Shown: piece after piece, positions 8,666 through 16,943 of the stretch
Layout of the letters: every line of letters starts with the position of its first letter
Numbering within the stretch: position 1 is the first letter of the stretch
Assembly (NCBI GenBank): GCA_965220505.1
Contig: CBDCQE010000001.1
Coordinates: 2,232,001 to 2,296,000 of the forward strand
DNA length: 64,000 nucleotides
Source of the DNA: Bin87 sp965220505
Lineage (GTDB): Bacteria > Chloroflexota > Dehalococcoidia > Lucifugimonadales > UBA3495
Reading direction: 5' to 3'
Position numbers and translations under genes: made by a program
Notes under the pieces: generated by a model
Databases searched by the model: none
The model's input: only the letters and a program-made list of their open reading frames with translations
What the model was told of the DNA's origin: nothing

Positions 8666-9742
8666 GTGGTCAACTCGACCGAATACGCCTCCCAATTTCA
8701 GCAGGAAGCGCAGTTGCAGATGCAACGCTTCCAGGCCATGTTTGACGCCTTTGTCGTCAACCCGGCCGACCCGCCCGCCGAGGTTACGCCTTACGAAGTC
8801 ATCTGGAAGCGCGGCAACACCCGGCTGCTCCGTTACGGCTCTCGGGAACGGGAGACCCTGGGCCTGCCCTACCTGATCGTGCCCTGGTTGGGCATCAGCA
8901 GGACCTACGTCCTGGACCTGCTCCCCGGCAACAGCATGATCGAGTACCTGGTCAACCACGGACACGACGTGTTCCTGCTGGACTGGGGCGTGGTCGGCGA
9001 AGAGGACCGGGAACTGGGCTTCGAGGAGGGCGTCTATAAGATCATCCCCCGGGCCATTGAACGCGCGCTGGAAGCCTCCGGCGCGACCGAGATCACGCTG
9101 AACGGCATCTGCCTGGGCGGAACCCTCAGCGCCGCCTACCTCGCCTTGCACCCGGACGCCCCGGTGCGCAACTTCGTCTCCGTAGTGACCCCCATCGACT
9201 TCGAGCAGGGCGGCATGTTCCGCACCTGGCTGGACGAGCGCTACTTCCCGGCCGACCTGATCGTTGAGCACTACGGCAGCCTGCCGTCCGTCCTGATGAA
9301 CACCGGGTTCAAGATGCTGCGGCCCACCCTGGAGGCCCAGGCCATGGCCGGCCTGTGGTCCAACGCCACCCGTCCCGGCTACATCGAAAGCTACAAGGCC
9401 ATGAGCCGCTGGGCCAACGACTTTGTCGCCATGCCCGGCCGCTTCTTCCGCCAGTTGTCCAAGAACTTGTACGGCAAAAACCAGATGATCCGGGGCGAGT
9501 TCCTCATCAACGGCCGCACCGTCAACCTCTCCCATATCCGCCAGCCGCTGCTGGTGGCGGCCGCCAGCCAGGACTATATCGTTCCGGCCCCGGCCGCGCG
9601 CAGCCTGATGGACGTGGTGTCCAGCGAGGACAAGGAGTTCGTGGAACTCCCCGGCGGGCACATCTCCGTCTTCTCCGGTAGGCAGGCCCACCAGACCCTG
9701 TGGCCCAAGATCGACGAGTGGGTTTCGGCCCGGTCCAACTGA
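8666..9742 (+). CDS. phaC: Class III-type poly(3-hydroxyalkanoate) synthase subunit PhaC
   Basis: The 358 residues match the short class III/IV catalytic subunit; class I and II enzymes are near 560. The alpha/beta-hydrolase core carries the lipase-like box G-I-C149-L-G-G with the nucleophilic Cys, Asp305 (SQDYIVP) and His334 (GGHIS), the catalytic triad that polymerises 3-hydroxyacyl-CoA. VPWLGISRTYVLDLLPGNS and FLLDWG are typical of PhaC. The start at 8666 follows an ACAGGAG site. It lies between the phasin-like gene and phaE and should act with the PhaE-like protein. Confidence 0.93.
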   Translation: MVNSTEYASQFQQEAQLQMQRFQAMFDAFVVNPADPPAEVTPYEVIWKRGNTRLLRYGSRERETLGLPYLIVPWLGISRTYVLDLLPGNSMIEYLVNHGHDVFLLDWGVVGEEDRELGFEEGVYKIIPRAIERALEASGATEITLNGICLGGTLSAAYLALHPDAPVRNFVSVVTPIDFEQGGMFRTWLDERYFPADLIVEHYGSLPSVLMNTGFKMLRPTLEAQAMAGLWSNATRPGYIESYKAMSRWANDFVAMPGRFFRQLSKNLYGKNQMIRGEFLINGRTVNLSHIRQPLLVAAASQDYIVPAPAARSLMDVVSSEDKEFVELPGGHISVFSGRQAHQTLWPKIDEWVSARSN

Positions 9743-9786
9743 AAGAGCCCATCCTCAAGCAGCCACCACACCGGGAGCGCCCACTG

Positions 9787-10500
9787 ATGACCACCGCCGA
9801 CAATGGCACCACCGAAAACAGCGCCACCACCTTCTTTGAAGCGTGGCAGGACATGATCCGCAAATCCACCGAAGCCTGGTCGCAGGCCGCTGCCGGCTTT
9901 GGCGGGTTCACGCCCCCCAACCCGGGCGCGATGCCCTTCGGCCAATTCCCCTTCGGAGCCTTTCCATTCGGGTTCCCGCCGGGCGCCGGCGCGCCGGGAT
10001 CCACTCCCTTCACGCCGCCGTTCAACCCCGCCGACTTCATGCAGATGTGGCAGCGGATGTTCGAGACCTGGCAGTCGCAATGGATGAACAGCCAGTCCGG
10101 TGAAACCCGGCCGCCGTCCATGGAGGAGGCCCAACGCCAGTGGTCCCGCTACCTGGAGTCCATGGCCGCCACCTTCTCCGAAACCATGAGTTCGGAAGAG
10201 TTCTCCAAGATGCTCGGCCAATACATGGAGCAGGGTCTGGCCTGGCAGGAGCGCATTGCCAAGCAATCCAACCCGCAGATCAACGCCCTGCTGCGCGCGT
10301 ACAACCTGCCCTCTCGCAGCCAGATGGACCGGATGTTTGCCCGGATCATTGGCATGGAGGAGAAGTTGGACGACCTGGAGGACGAGATCCGCAAGCTCCG
10401 CAGCGAATTGAGCGCGTCCCGGCGTACCCAATCGTCCCGCTCCCGCTCCACCCGGGCAGCCGCAACTCCCGCAGCCGACGGCGAAGGAGATCAAGGCTGA
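9787..10500 (+). CDS. phaE: PHA synthase subunit PhaE-like protein
   Basis: 237 residues from ATG 9787. An upstream in-frame extension overlaps phaC and has no homology signal. Residues about 45-85 are a Gly/Pro/Phe-rich stretch with repeated PFG. The middle is helical (MWQRMFETWQSQW). The C-terminal part, NLPSRSQMDRMFARIIGMEEK followed by a coiled coil (LDDLEDEIRKL), is the pattern seen in PhaE and PhaR partners of class III/IV synthases. It is shorter than the class III PhaE of purple bacteria as I remember it (about 350) and nearer to PhaR (about 200), so the class is intermediate. Confidence 0.75.
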   Translation: MTTADNGTTENSATTFFEAWQDMIRKSTEAWSQAAAGFGGFTPPNPGAMPFGQFPFGAFPFGFPPGAGAPGSTPFTPPFNPADFMQMWQRMFETWQSQWMNSQSGETRPPSMEEAQRQWSRYLESMAATFSETMSSEEFSKMLGQYMEQGLAWQERIAKQSNPQINALLRAYNLPSRSQMDRMFARIIGMEEKLDDLEDEIRKLRSELSASRRTQSSRSRSTRAAATPAADGEGDQG

Positions 10501-10546
10501 CCCAATTCTCCAACCAGATACCCGACCCAAGCGACAGGAGGCACAC

Positions 10547-11290
10547 ATGAAACTGGAAGGACGTACTGCTCTCGTCACCGGCGCCTCCCGCGGAATCGGC
10601 CGCGCCATCGCCCTGGCCCTGGCGGAAGAAGGCGCCGACGTGGCCATCAACTATGTCTCCAACGAGGCGGCCGCGGCCGCCGTCGTTGAGGAAATCCAGG
10701 CGCTGGGCCGGAATGGCATGCTGGCCCGCGCCGACGTGGGCGACTTCCCCGACACCTACGCCATGGCCCACTCCGTCCTCAGGGAGTTCGGCCACATCGA
10801 CATCCTGGTCAACAACGCCGGCGTGACCTCCGACAAGACCTTCGTCAACATGGACCATTCCACCTGGCGCAAGGTGCTGGCCATCAACCTGGACGGCGTC
10901 TTCAACTGCACCAAGGTCTGCATCGACCAGATGGTGGAGCAGAACTACGGCCGCGTGGTGAACATCACCTCGGTCATCGGCCAGATCGGCAACTTCGGCC
11001 AGGCCAACTACGCGGCGTCCAAGGCCGGCGTCGCCGCCATGACCAAGACCCTGGCGAAAGAACTGGCCAGCAAGGGCATCACCGTCAACGCCGTGGCCCC
11101 CGGCTTCATCGAGACCGAGATGGTCTCCTCAATACCCGAAAACATCCAGGATCGCCTGCTCAGCCAGATCCCGCTGCGCCGTTTCGGCAAGGCCGAGGAG
11201 GTCGCGCAGATGGTGGTGTTCCTCTGCTCTCCCGAAGGCGACTACGTCACCGGCGCGGAACTGGAGGTGAACGGCGGGCTGTTCATGTAA
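10547..11290 (+). CDS. phaB: Acetoacetyl-CoA reductase / 3-oxoacyl reductase (SDR), PhaB
   Basis: A 247-residue short-chain dehydrogenase. TGASRGIG (11-18) binds NADP(H), NNAG (89-92) stabilises the fold, and the catalytic residues are Ser142, Tyr155 and Lys159 (YAASK). It would reduce acetoacetyl-CoA to (R)-3-hydroxybutyryl-CoA, the PhaC substrate. By sequence alone FabG of fatty-acid synthesis is equally possible; the position in the phaC-phaE cluster and the absence of fab genes favour PhaB. An ACAGGAGG site precedes the ATG. No phaA thiolase is nearby. Confidence 0.85.
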   Translation: MKLEGRTALVTGASRGIGRAIALALAEEGADVAINYVSNEAAAAAVVEEIQALGRNGMLARADVGDFPDTYAMAHSVLREFGHIDILVNNAGVTSDKTFVNMDHSTWRKVLAINLDGVFNCTKVCIDQMVEQNYGRVVNITSVIGQIGNFGQANYAASKAGVAAMTKTLAKELASKGITVNAVAPGFIETEMVSSIPENIQDRLLSQIPLRRFGKAEEVAQMVVFLCSPEGDYVTGAELEVNGGLFM

Positions 11291-11415
11291 CAGCCGCCCG
11301 TGGCGCGGTTTTGCCAGTTGCTGCGACGGGTCCGGCGCCGGCCGCGCGCCCAACACCTCAACATTTGCCGTTATATCGTGGCGCTGATAACCTGACGCAC
11401 AGCAGGAGATCGCCC

Positions 11416-11775
11416 GTGACCACACAGCAGTATCAACAAGCCAGTGAGCATTTCCTGGCTCAGGCGAGACGGGAGTTGGCCGCCGGCGACCTAGCGCAGG
11501 CTTCCGAAAAGGGCTGGGGCGCCACTACCCAGATGCTCAAGGCCATCGCCGAACAGCGCGGCTGGGAGCACAACCGCCACCGCCACTACCACAGAACGGC
11601 CAACAGGCTGCGTGCCGAGACCGGCGATGGCGATATCCGACGCTTTTTCAACTCGGCCGCCGCGCTCCACGAAAACTTCTACGAAAACGATATGGAGCCT
11701 GCCTTGGTGGCCGAAAGCCTCGACGACGTGGAGGCTCTTCTGCACAAGCTCCGCCCCCTGCTGGCCCAGGCGTAG
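11416..11775 (+). CDS. PaREP1/HEPN-like small helical protein
   Basis: 119 residues from a GTG start with an AGGAG site 7 bases upstream; longer upstream starts lack one. The pattern LAQARRELAAGDLAQASEKG-W followed by helices and a late NSAAALHENFYENDM resembles the PaREP1 family, which is helical and related to HEPN-type domains. It is rich in His and Arg around residues 50-60 (HNRHRHYHRT). No partner nucleotidyltransferase is next to it. Function unknown. It closes the PHA-cluster transcription run before the rpsL promoter. Confidence 0.6.
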   Translation: MTTQQYQQASEHFLAQARRELAAGDLAQASEKGWGATTQMLKAIAEQRGWEHNRHRHYHRTANRLRAETGDGDIRRFFNSAAALHENFYENDMEPALVAESLDDVEALLHKLRPLLAQA

Positions 11776-11820
11776 CGCAGACCCCTCAAGTGTCTTGACA
11801 CTTGCTGAGCGCACATTCAG

Positions 11821-11850
11821 TTGACATAGCTCGGCAACTGGCGGTAACAT
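11821..11850 (+). promoter_or_regulatory. Promoter of the str operon (rpsL)
   Basis: A consensus TTGACA (11821-11826), 18-base spacer and TAACAT (11845-11850) lie about 47 bases before the rpsL ATG. A second TTGACA at 11795 has no good -10. Confidence 0.65.
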
Positions 11851-11896
11851 CTTTGACCGTTACGCCGGCGAACCAACCGGCGACAAAGGAACTCTT

Positions 11897-12307
11897 ATGC
11901 CTACTGTCAATCAACTGGTGCGCAAGGGCCGCAAGCCGATGCGCAAGAAGACCAAGGCGCCGGCCCTGCACTGGGTGCAGAACTCCCTGCGGAACCGCAC
12001 GCGCTGGGGCCCCGGGTGTCCGCAGCGTCGTGGCGTGTGCATCCAGGTCCGGACCATGACCCCCAAGAAGCCCAACTCCGCGCTCCGCAAGATCTGCCGC
12101 GTCCGGCTGACCAACGGCGTGGAAGTCACCGCCTACATCGGCGGGGAAGGGCACAACCTGCAGGAACACTCGGTGGTGCTGATCCGCGGCGGCCGCGTGA
12201 AGGACCTGCCCGGCGTGCGCTACCACGTGGTACGCAGCAACCTGGACACTGAAGGCGTCGACGGACGCCGCCAGGGTCGCAGCAAGTACGGCACTCGTAG
12301 AGGCTGA
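11897..12307 (+). CDS. rpsL: 30S ribosomal protein S12
   Basis: 136 residues, about 12 longer than E. coli S12. The decoding-centre loop TPKKPNSALRK (56-66) and the second conserved loop RGGRVKDLPGVRYH (97-110) are intact, with Lys at the positions mutated in streptomycin resistance. An insert of about 13 residues (HWVQNSLRNRTRWGPG region, 25-40) precedes CPQRRGVC; I recall similar inserts in Chloroflexota S12, which supports the taxonomic reading. It is the first gene of the str cluster, with AAGGA before the ATG. Confidence 0.97.
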   Translation: MPTVNQLVRKGRKPMRKKTKAPALHWVQNSLRNRTRWGPGCPQRRGVCIQVRTMTPKKPNSALRKICRVRLTNGVEVTAYIGGEGHNLQEHSVVLIRGGRVKDLPGVRYHVVRSNLDTEGVDGRRQGRSKYGTRRG

Positions 12308-12339
12308 CCGCGACCCTGACCGAGAAATAAGGCCAACGT

Positions 12340-12359
12340 CACCCCCACCGCCGGGGGTG
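12340..12359 (+). promoter_or_regulatory. Hairpin between rpsL and rpsG
   Basis: CACCCCC (12340-12346) and GGGGGTG (12353-12359) form a 7-bp GC stem with loop ACCGCC. It is followed by CTCATTTTCG, so weak attenuation or mRNA processing is possible. Confidence 0.4.
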
Positions 12360-12389
12360 GCTCATTTTCGCACGCAAGGTAGATTAGCC

Positions 12390-12860
12390 ATGTCACGGAG
12401 ACGCCGAGCCGAACCCAGAATTGTCAAGCCCGACCCGCGCTACAACAACGCGGAGTTGTCCAAGTTCATCAACCGGGTGATGCTCAAGGGCAAAAAGTCC
12501 ACCGCCCAGCGGGTGGTCTACGACGCTCTGGAACTGGTGCGCCAGGACACGAACCAGGACCCGATCGGTGTCTTTTCCACGGCGCTGCGCAACGCCACTC
12601 CTCTGGTCGAGGTGCGGCCCCGCCGCGTCGGCGGCGCAACCTACCAGGTCCCGGTTGAACTGCGCACCAGCCGCAGCGAGGCTTTGGCGATGCGTTGGAT
12701 CATTCGCGGCGCCCGCGCCAGGAACGGCATGCGCATGGCCCGCGGGCTGGCCAACGAGTTCATGGACGCCGCCCGCGGCGAAGGTTCCGCAGTGCGCCGC
12801 AAGGACGAACTGCACCGCATGGCGGAGGCCAACCGCGCCTTCGTACATTACCGCCGCTAA
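12390..12860 (+). CDS. rpsG: 30S ribosomal protein S7
   Basis: 156 residues, the standard length. It starts MSRRRRAEPR; an in-frame ATG at 12357 lies in the hairpin region and is rejected. KFINRVMLKGKKSTAQRVVYDAL, the PLVEVRPRRVGGATYQVPVE segment and the C-terminal EANRAFVHYRR are diagnostic. S7 nucleates the 30S head and contacts the E-site tRNA. It follows rpsL and precedes fusA, the canonical str order. Confidence 0.97.
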   Translation: MSRRRRAEPRIVKPDPRYNNAELSKFINRVMLKGKKSTAQRVVYDALELVRQDTNQDPIGVFSTALRNATPLVEVRPRRVGGATYQVPVELRTSRSEALAMRWIIRGARARNGMRMARGLANEFMDAARGEGSAVRRKDELHRMAEANRAFVHYRR

Positions 12861-12873
12861 ACCCGCCTTCCGT

Positions 12874-12903
12874 CGTAGGGGCGAATGTTTATTCGCCCCT
12901 ACG
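12874..12903. repeat. Palindromic repeat, family C, copy 1 (rpsG-fusA gap)
   Basis: CGTAGGGGCGAAT (12874-12886), loop GTTT and its exact reverse complement (12891-12903) give a perfect 13-bp hairpin followed by TTTGTCTC. A shorter copy is at 50095-50118. It could act as a terminator or processing site between rpsG and fusA. Confidence 0.85.
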
Positions 12904-12943
12904 TTTGTCTCATTCACTCCCCCGACTCTCCCCAGGTACAGGT

Positions 12944-15025
12944 ATGACTGCCGTAACAACCAACGCCGATCTGATACGGAACATCGGCTTTATCGCACAC
13001 ATCGACGCCGGAAAGACCACGGTCACCGAGCGGGTGCTCTACCTCACCGGTCGCATCCGCAAGGTTGGCGGCGTGGATGAGGGCACCACGGCCATGGACT
13101 GGATGCCACAGGAGAAGGAACGTGGCATCACCATCACCGCCGCCGCCACCACGGCTTACTGGCGCGACCACCAGGTCAACATCATCGACACCCCCGGGCA
13201 CGTGGACTTCACCGCCGAGGTGGAACGGAGCCTGCGCGTCCTGGACGGCGGCATCGTGGTCCTGGACGCCGTCGCCGGCGTGCAGCCCCAGTCGGAAACC
13301 GTCTGGCGCCAGGCCGACACCTACGACGTTCCCCGCATCTGCTTCGTGAACAAGATGGACCGGGTCGGCGCCTCCTACGAGCGCACCATCGAGTCCATTC
13401 GACGCCGGCTGAAAGGAAACCCCGTTGCGGTGCAGGTACCCATCGGGGCAGAGGACGAGTTTCGCGGCGTGGTCGATCTCATTGAAGGCCAGGCCGTTAT
13501 GTATTCCGACGGCCGCGACGACGTCGCCGACCCGCCGGAGTTGATACCCGTGCCGTCCGAATATGAGCAGGCCTACAATGACTATCGCCAGGAGATGATC
13601 GAGAAGATCGTCGAGACGGACGAGGCCCTGCTCATCAAGTACCTCGAGGGCGAGGACATCTGCGCCGACGACCTCCGCTCCGCCCTGCGCAACGCCACCA
13701 TCAACCGCCAGTTGGTTCCGGTGCTGTGCGGCAGCGCGATGCGAGGCAAGGGCATCGACCCCCTGCTCGACGCCATCATCTGCTACCTGCCGTCCCCCCT
13801 GGACGTGCCGGCCGTGGAGGGCACCGTCCCCGGTACCGACGCCGTCGAGATCCGCGAACCCCTGGACAGCGAACCCCTGTCGGCTCTGGCCTTCAAGGTT
13901 GTGGTCGACCCCTACGTTGGCCGGCTGGTGTTCCTGCGTATTTACTCCGGCACGGTCGAATCCGGAGCCGCCGTGCGCAACGTGACCCGGGGCAACCGGG
14001 AGCGCATGGGCCGGCTGCTGCGGATGCACGCCAACCACCGGGAAGAACTGCCGGAGATCACCGCCGGCAACATCTGCGCGGCCGTCGGACTGAAAGACAC
14101 TTTCACCGGCGACACCATCTGCACCGACCACAGGCCGGTGATCCTCGAACCGCCTCACTTCCCTGAGCCCGTGGTCTCGGTGGCCATCGAGCCCGCCACC
14201 CGCGCCGACCAGGACAAGCTCGGCGAGGCCATGCGAAAGCTGTCGGAAGAAGACCCCACCTTCGTGGTGCGATTCAACAACGAAACCGGCCAGACCGTGA
14301 TATCCGGCATGGGCGAACTGCACCTGGAAGTCCTCGTCGACCGCATGCGACGGGAGTTCGACGTCGAAGCCCGCGTCGGCCAGCCGCGGGTCGCCTACCG
14401 CGAAGCCATCACCAAGCCCGTCCGGGTCGAGGGTCGCTTCGTGCGCCAGACCGGCGGCCACGGTCAGTACGGCCACGTTTGGCTGGAACTGGAGCCGCAG
14501 GAACGCGGCGCCGGCGCCGAGTTCGTCGACGGCATCACCGGCGGCGTCATCCCGCGCAACTATATTCCGGCCGTCGAGGCCGGCGTCAAGCAGGCTCTGG
14601 ACAACGGCCCCCTGGCTGGCTATCCTCTGGTGGACTTGAAGGTCACGCTGGTAGACGGTAGCTACCACACGGTGGACTCGTCCGAAATGGCCTTCCGTTC
14701 CGCCGCCATGATGGCCATGCGGGACGGGACGCGCCGGGCGGCTCCGGTGTTGCAGGAACCATTCTTCGAGATGGAGATCGTGACGCCGGGCGAGTTTCTC
14801 AGCGAAGTGCTGAGCGACTTGGGAGGGCGCCGCGCCCAGATCCGCAGCATCGAAGGGCAGGACGACCTGCAGACCGTGAGCGCGATGATCCCCCTCGGGG
14901 AGACGTTCGCGTACACCACGGCGTTGCGGTCCCTGACTCGCGGGCGCGCCTCGTACACCATGGAGTTCCGGCACTACGAGCCGGTGCCGGAAAGCGTCGC
15001 CCGGACCCTGGCCGTCCACCGGTAG
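12944..15025 (+). CDS. fusA: Elongation factor G
   Basis: 693 residues, normal EF-G length. The G domain has AHIDAGKTT (18-26), RGITI, DTPGHVDF, NKMD and a GSAMRGKG G5 region. Domain IV contains the conserved GGHGQYGHVWLELEP segment. It catalyses GTP-dependent translocation. The start is set by the conserved N-terminus 'NADLIRNIGFIAHID'; the open frame extends far upstream through rpsG in another frame. tuf, which commonly follows fusA, is absent: rpsJ comes next. Confidence 0.97.
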   Translation: MTAVTTNADLIRNIGFIAHIDAGKTTVTERVLYLTGRIRKVGGVDEGTTAMDWMPQEKERGITITAAATTAYWRDHQVNIIDTPGHVDFTAEVERSLRVLDGGIVVLDAVAGVQPQSETVWRQADTYDVPRICFVNKMDRVGASYERTIESIRRRLKGNPVAVQVPIGAEDEFRGVVDLIEGQAVMYSDGRDDVADPPELIPVPSEYEQAYNDYRQEMIEKIVETDEALLIKYLEGEDICADDLRSALRNATINRQLVPVLCGSAMRGKGIDPLLDAIICYLPSPLDVPAVEGTVPGTDAVEIREPLDSEPLSALAFKVVVDPYVGRLVFLRIYSGTVESGAAVRNVTRGNRERMGRLLRMHANHREELPEITAGNICAAVGLKDTFTGDTICTDHRPVILEPPHFPEPVVSVAIEPATRADQDKLGEAMRKLSEEDPTFVVRFNNETGQTVISGMGELHLEVLVDRMRREFDVEARVGQPRVAYREAITKPVRVEGRFVRQTGGHGQYGHVWLELEPQERGAGAEFVDGITGGVIPRNYIPAVEAGVKQALDNGPLAGYPLVDLKVTLVDGSYHTVDSSEMAFRSAAMMAMRDGTRRAAPVLQEPFFEMEIVTPGEFLSEVLSDLGGRRAQIRSIEGQDDLQTVSAMIPLGETFAYTTALRSLTRGRASYTMEFRHYEPVPESVARTLAVHR

Positions 15026-15077
15026 CCAGCGGTTCCAGCGGACAGAACACACAACAGGAGCGTTATCGGATTACATT

Positions 15078-15389
15078 ATGGTCGCAAGGCAACAGATGCG
15101 GATCATCCTCAAGGCGTTTGACCACAAGATGCTGGACCAGTCCAGCACCCAAATAGTGGAAACCGCCGAACTCACCGGCGCCCGGGTCGCAGGACCCGTA
15201 CCCCTGCCCACACAGATCCGACGGTTCTGCGTAATTCGGGGGCCACACGTCGACAAGGATTCCCGCGAGCATTTCGAGATCCGAACGCACAAGCGGCTCC
15301 TGGACATCATGGAACCCACCAGCAAGACCATCGACGCTCTGACCCGGCTCAACATGCCGGCGGGAGTGGACATCTCCATCAAACTCTAG
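15078..15389 (+). CDS. rpsJ: 30S ribosomal protein S10
   Basis: 103 residues. RIILKAFDHKMLDQS at the start, GPVPLPTQIRRFCVIRGPHVDKDSREHFE in the middle and LNMPAGVDISIKL at the end are diagnostic. S10 is in the 30S head and doubles as NusE in antitermination. ATG 15078 is 18 bases from AGGAG. An ATG at 15096 directly at the homology start is a plausible alternative. The 199-base gap to rplC is unusual and contains a promoter. Confidence 0.96.
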   Translation: MVARQQMRIILKAFDHKMLDQSSTQIVETAELTGARVAGPVPLPTQIRRFCVIRGPHVDKDSREHFEIRTHKRLLDIMEPTSKTIDALTRLNMPAGVDISIKL

Positions 15390-15468
15390 GTCAGCCGAAC
15401 CCGTAATCGGCATGGGCCGGAATTACGGGCGCGGCGGCTAAAACGGAGTGCGGACGGGACAATCAGGC

Positions 15469-15497
15469 TTGAAAGAATAGTAATCCCGTCGTAAAAT
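15469..15497 (+). promoter_or_regulatory. Internal promoter upstream of rplC
   Basis: TTGAAA (15469-15474), a 17-base spacer and TAAAAT (15492-15497) lie about 92 bases before rplC. The leader contains a GC-rich hairpin candidate (15511-15540). The rest of 15390-15588 shows no gene. Confidence 0.6.
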
Positions 15498-15588
15498 TGC
15501 AGTTCCGGCTGGCGGCTGGCATAAAAGCCACCGCCGCCATTTCATCTAACGAATTCCATCCACCGGCCACCACTCGCAGGCAAAGAAA

Positions 15589-16215
15589 ATGCTCAAGGCT
15601 TTCCTCGGCAAGAAGATCGGCATGACCCAGGTGTTCAACGACGCCGGGCAGGTCGTGCCCGTAACCATCATCGAGGCCGGCCCCTGCGCCGTCACCCAGA
15701 TCCGCACTGCGGAGAAGGACGGCTACGAATCGGTCCAACTGGGGTTCGGGCGGGTCCGCAGGCCCACCAAGCCCGAGGCAGGCCACCTGCGCGGCAGCCA
15801 GATCGGACGCCGGCTTGAGGAGGTCCGCGCCGACGACACCAGCGAGTTTGAAGTGGGCCAATTGGTTTCCGTGGACATCTTTGAACCGGGCGAGATCGTT
15901 GACGTTATTGGCAAGTCCAAGGGTAAAGGGTTCGCTGGAACAATGAAGCGACACGGCTTCGGCGGAGGTCCCCGCACCCACGGTCAGTCAGACCGGCAAC
16001 GCGCTCCAGGTTCCATCGGCGGAGGCACCACGCCGGGCAAGGTCTTCAAGGGACTGAAAATGTCCGGGCACATGGGCAACCGCCGGGTGACCGCCAAGGG
16101 ACTGGAAGTGGTCCGCGTGGACGCCGAGCGGAATCTGCTCATGGTCAAGGGCGGCATCCCCGGCGCCCCCAACAGCGCCGTTACCATCCGCAAGACCGGC
16201 AAGAGCAAGGCATAG
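15589..16215 (+). CDS. rplC: 50S ribosomal protein L3
   Basis: 208 residues. It opens LKAFLGKKIGMTQVF and carries the central KGFAGTMKRHGFGGGP-THG loop that reaches the peptidyl-transferase region, including the Gln (GQS) that is methylated in some bacteria. Standard length. First of the rplC-rplD-rplW-rplB block, all on the plus strand. Confidence 0.97.
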   Translation: MLKAFLGKKIGMTQVFNDAGQVVPVTIIEAGPCAVTQIRTAEKDGYESVQLGFGRVRRPTKPEAGHLRGSQIGRRLEEVRADDTSEFEVGQLVSVDIFEPGEIVDVIGKSKGKGFAGTMKRHGFGGGPRTHGQSDRQRAPGSIGGGTTPGKVFKGLKMSGHMGNRRVTAKGLEVVRVDAERNLLMVKGGIPGAPNSAVTIRKTGKSKA

Positions 16216-16277
16216 GGAATAGAACGAACCGATACGCCTGCCCGGCACGGCGGCAATCGGCAAGGAACTGATCCGAA

Positions 16278-16943
16278 ATGGAACTCCCCGTACTGAACAC
16301 CGGCGGCAACGCCGTCGACACCATCGAGGTGGACGAGGCCGTATTTGACGTGCCCATGAACCAGACCCTGGTCCACCAGGCGATGGTCATCTACCAGCTG
16401 AACCAGCGGCAGGGCACCCATTCCACGCGCACCCGCGCCGAAGTGTCGGGTGGCGGACGGAAGCCCTGGATACAGAAGCACACGGGCCGCGCCCGCCAGG
16501 GCAGCATCCGCTCTCCGCAGTGGCGACACGGCGGCATAGCCTTCGGCCCGAAGCCCCGCGACTACCGAAAAGCCTTGCCACGCGCGATGCGTCGCAAGGC
16601 TTTGCAGTGCGTCCTCTCCGAGAAAATCCGCGGCGGACGCCTGATTTGCGTCGACTCGCTGGACAGCCTGGACGGGAAGACCAAGTCCATGAAGCAGGTG
16701 CTGGAGAACCTCAACGTCTCCGGGTCGGTGCTCGTGGTCACGGAAGAAGCCCAGCAGAACGTCGCGCGGGCCGGCGGAAACCTGAAGCAGGTTTGGACAC
16801 TACCCTCCGACCTGGTGAACGCCAACGACGTGTTGAAGCGCCAGACCATCCTGATCACCGTGGGCGCTATTCGCCGGATCGCGGAACTTTGCCAGGCGCC
16901 CCGGTATCGGGCCCGTCGGGCGGCCAGCGAGGTGGCGGAATAA
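16278..16943 (+). CDS. rplD: 50S ribosomal protein L4
   Basis: 221 residues. The long loop lining the exit tunnel is visible: RQGTHSTRTRAEVSGGGRKP, KHTGRARQGSIRSPQWRHGG and FGPKPRDYRKALP. Its TAA overlaps the rplW ATG (TAATG), so the two are translationally coupled. L4 autoregulates S10 operons in gammaproteobacteria; no such leader is recognisable here. Confidence 0.96.
   Translation: MELPVLNTGGNAVDTIEVDEAVFDVPMNQTLVHQAMVIYQLNQRQGTHSTRTRAEVSGGGRKPWIQKHTGRARQGSIRSPQWRHGGIAFGPKPRDYRKALPRAMRRKALQCVLSEKIRGGRLICVDSLDSLDGKTKSMKQVLENLNVSGSVLVVTEEAQQNVARAGGNLKQVWTLPSDLVNANDVLKRQTILITVGAIRRIAELCQAPRYRARRAASEVAE

Noticed and set aside
11795..11820. Second rpsL promoter from the TTGACA at 11795
   Set aside because: No acceptable -10 at 16 to 18 bases; the downstream TTGACA at 11821 has one.
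12695..12943. 83-residue N-terminal extension of EF-G
   Set aside because: It translates the end of rpsG in another frame and crosses the family C hairpin; EF-G homology begins at 12944.
12914..15052. 712-codon open frame antisense to fusA (and similar long antisense frames opposite phaC/phasin and secY)
   Set aside because: In high-GC genes the complementary frame is often stop-free. The translation is low-complexity (Gly/His/Val/Asp-rich), has no family signature and no ribosome-binding site, while the sense frames are certain.
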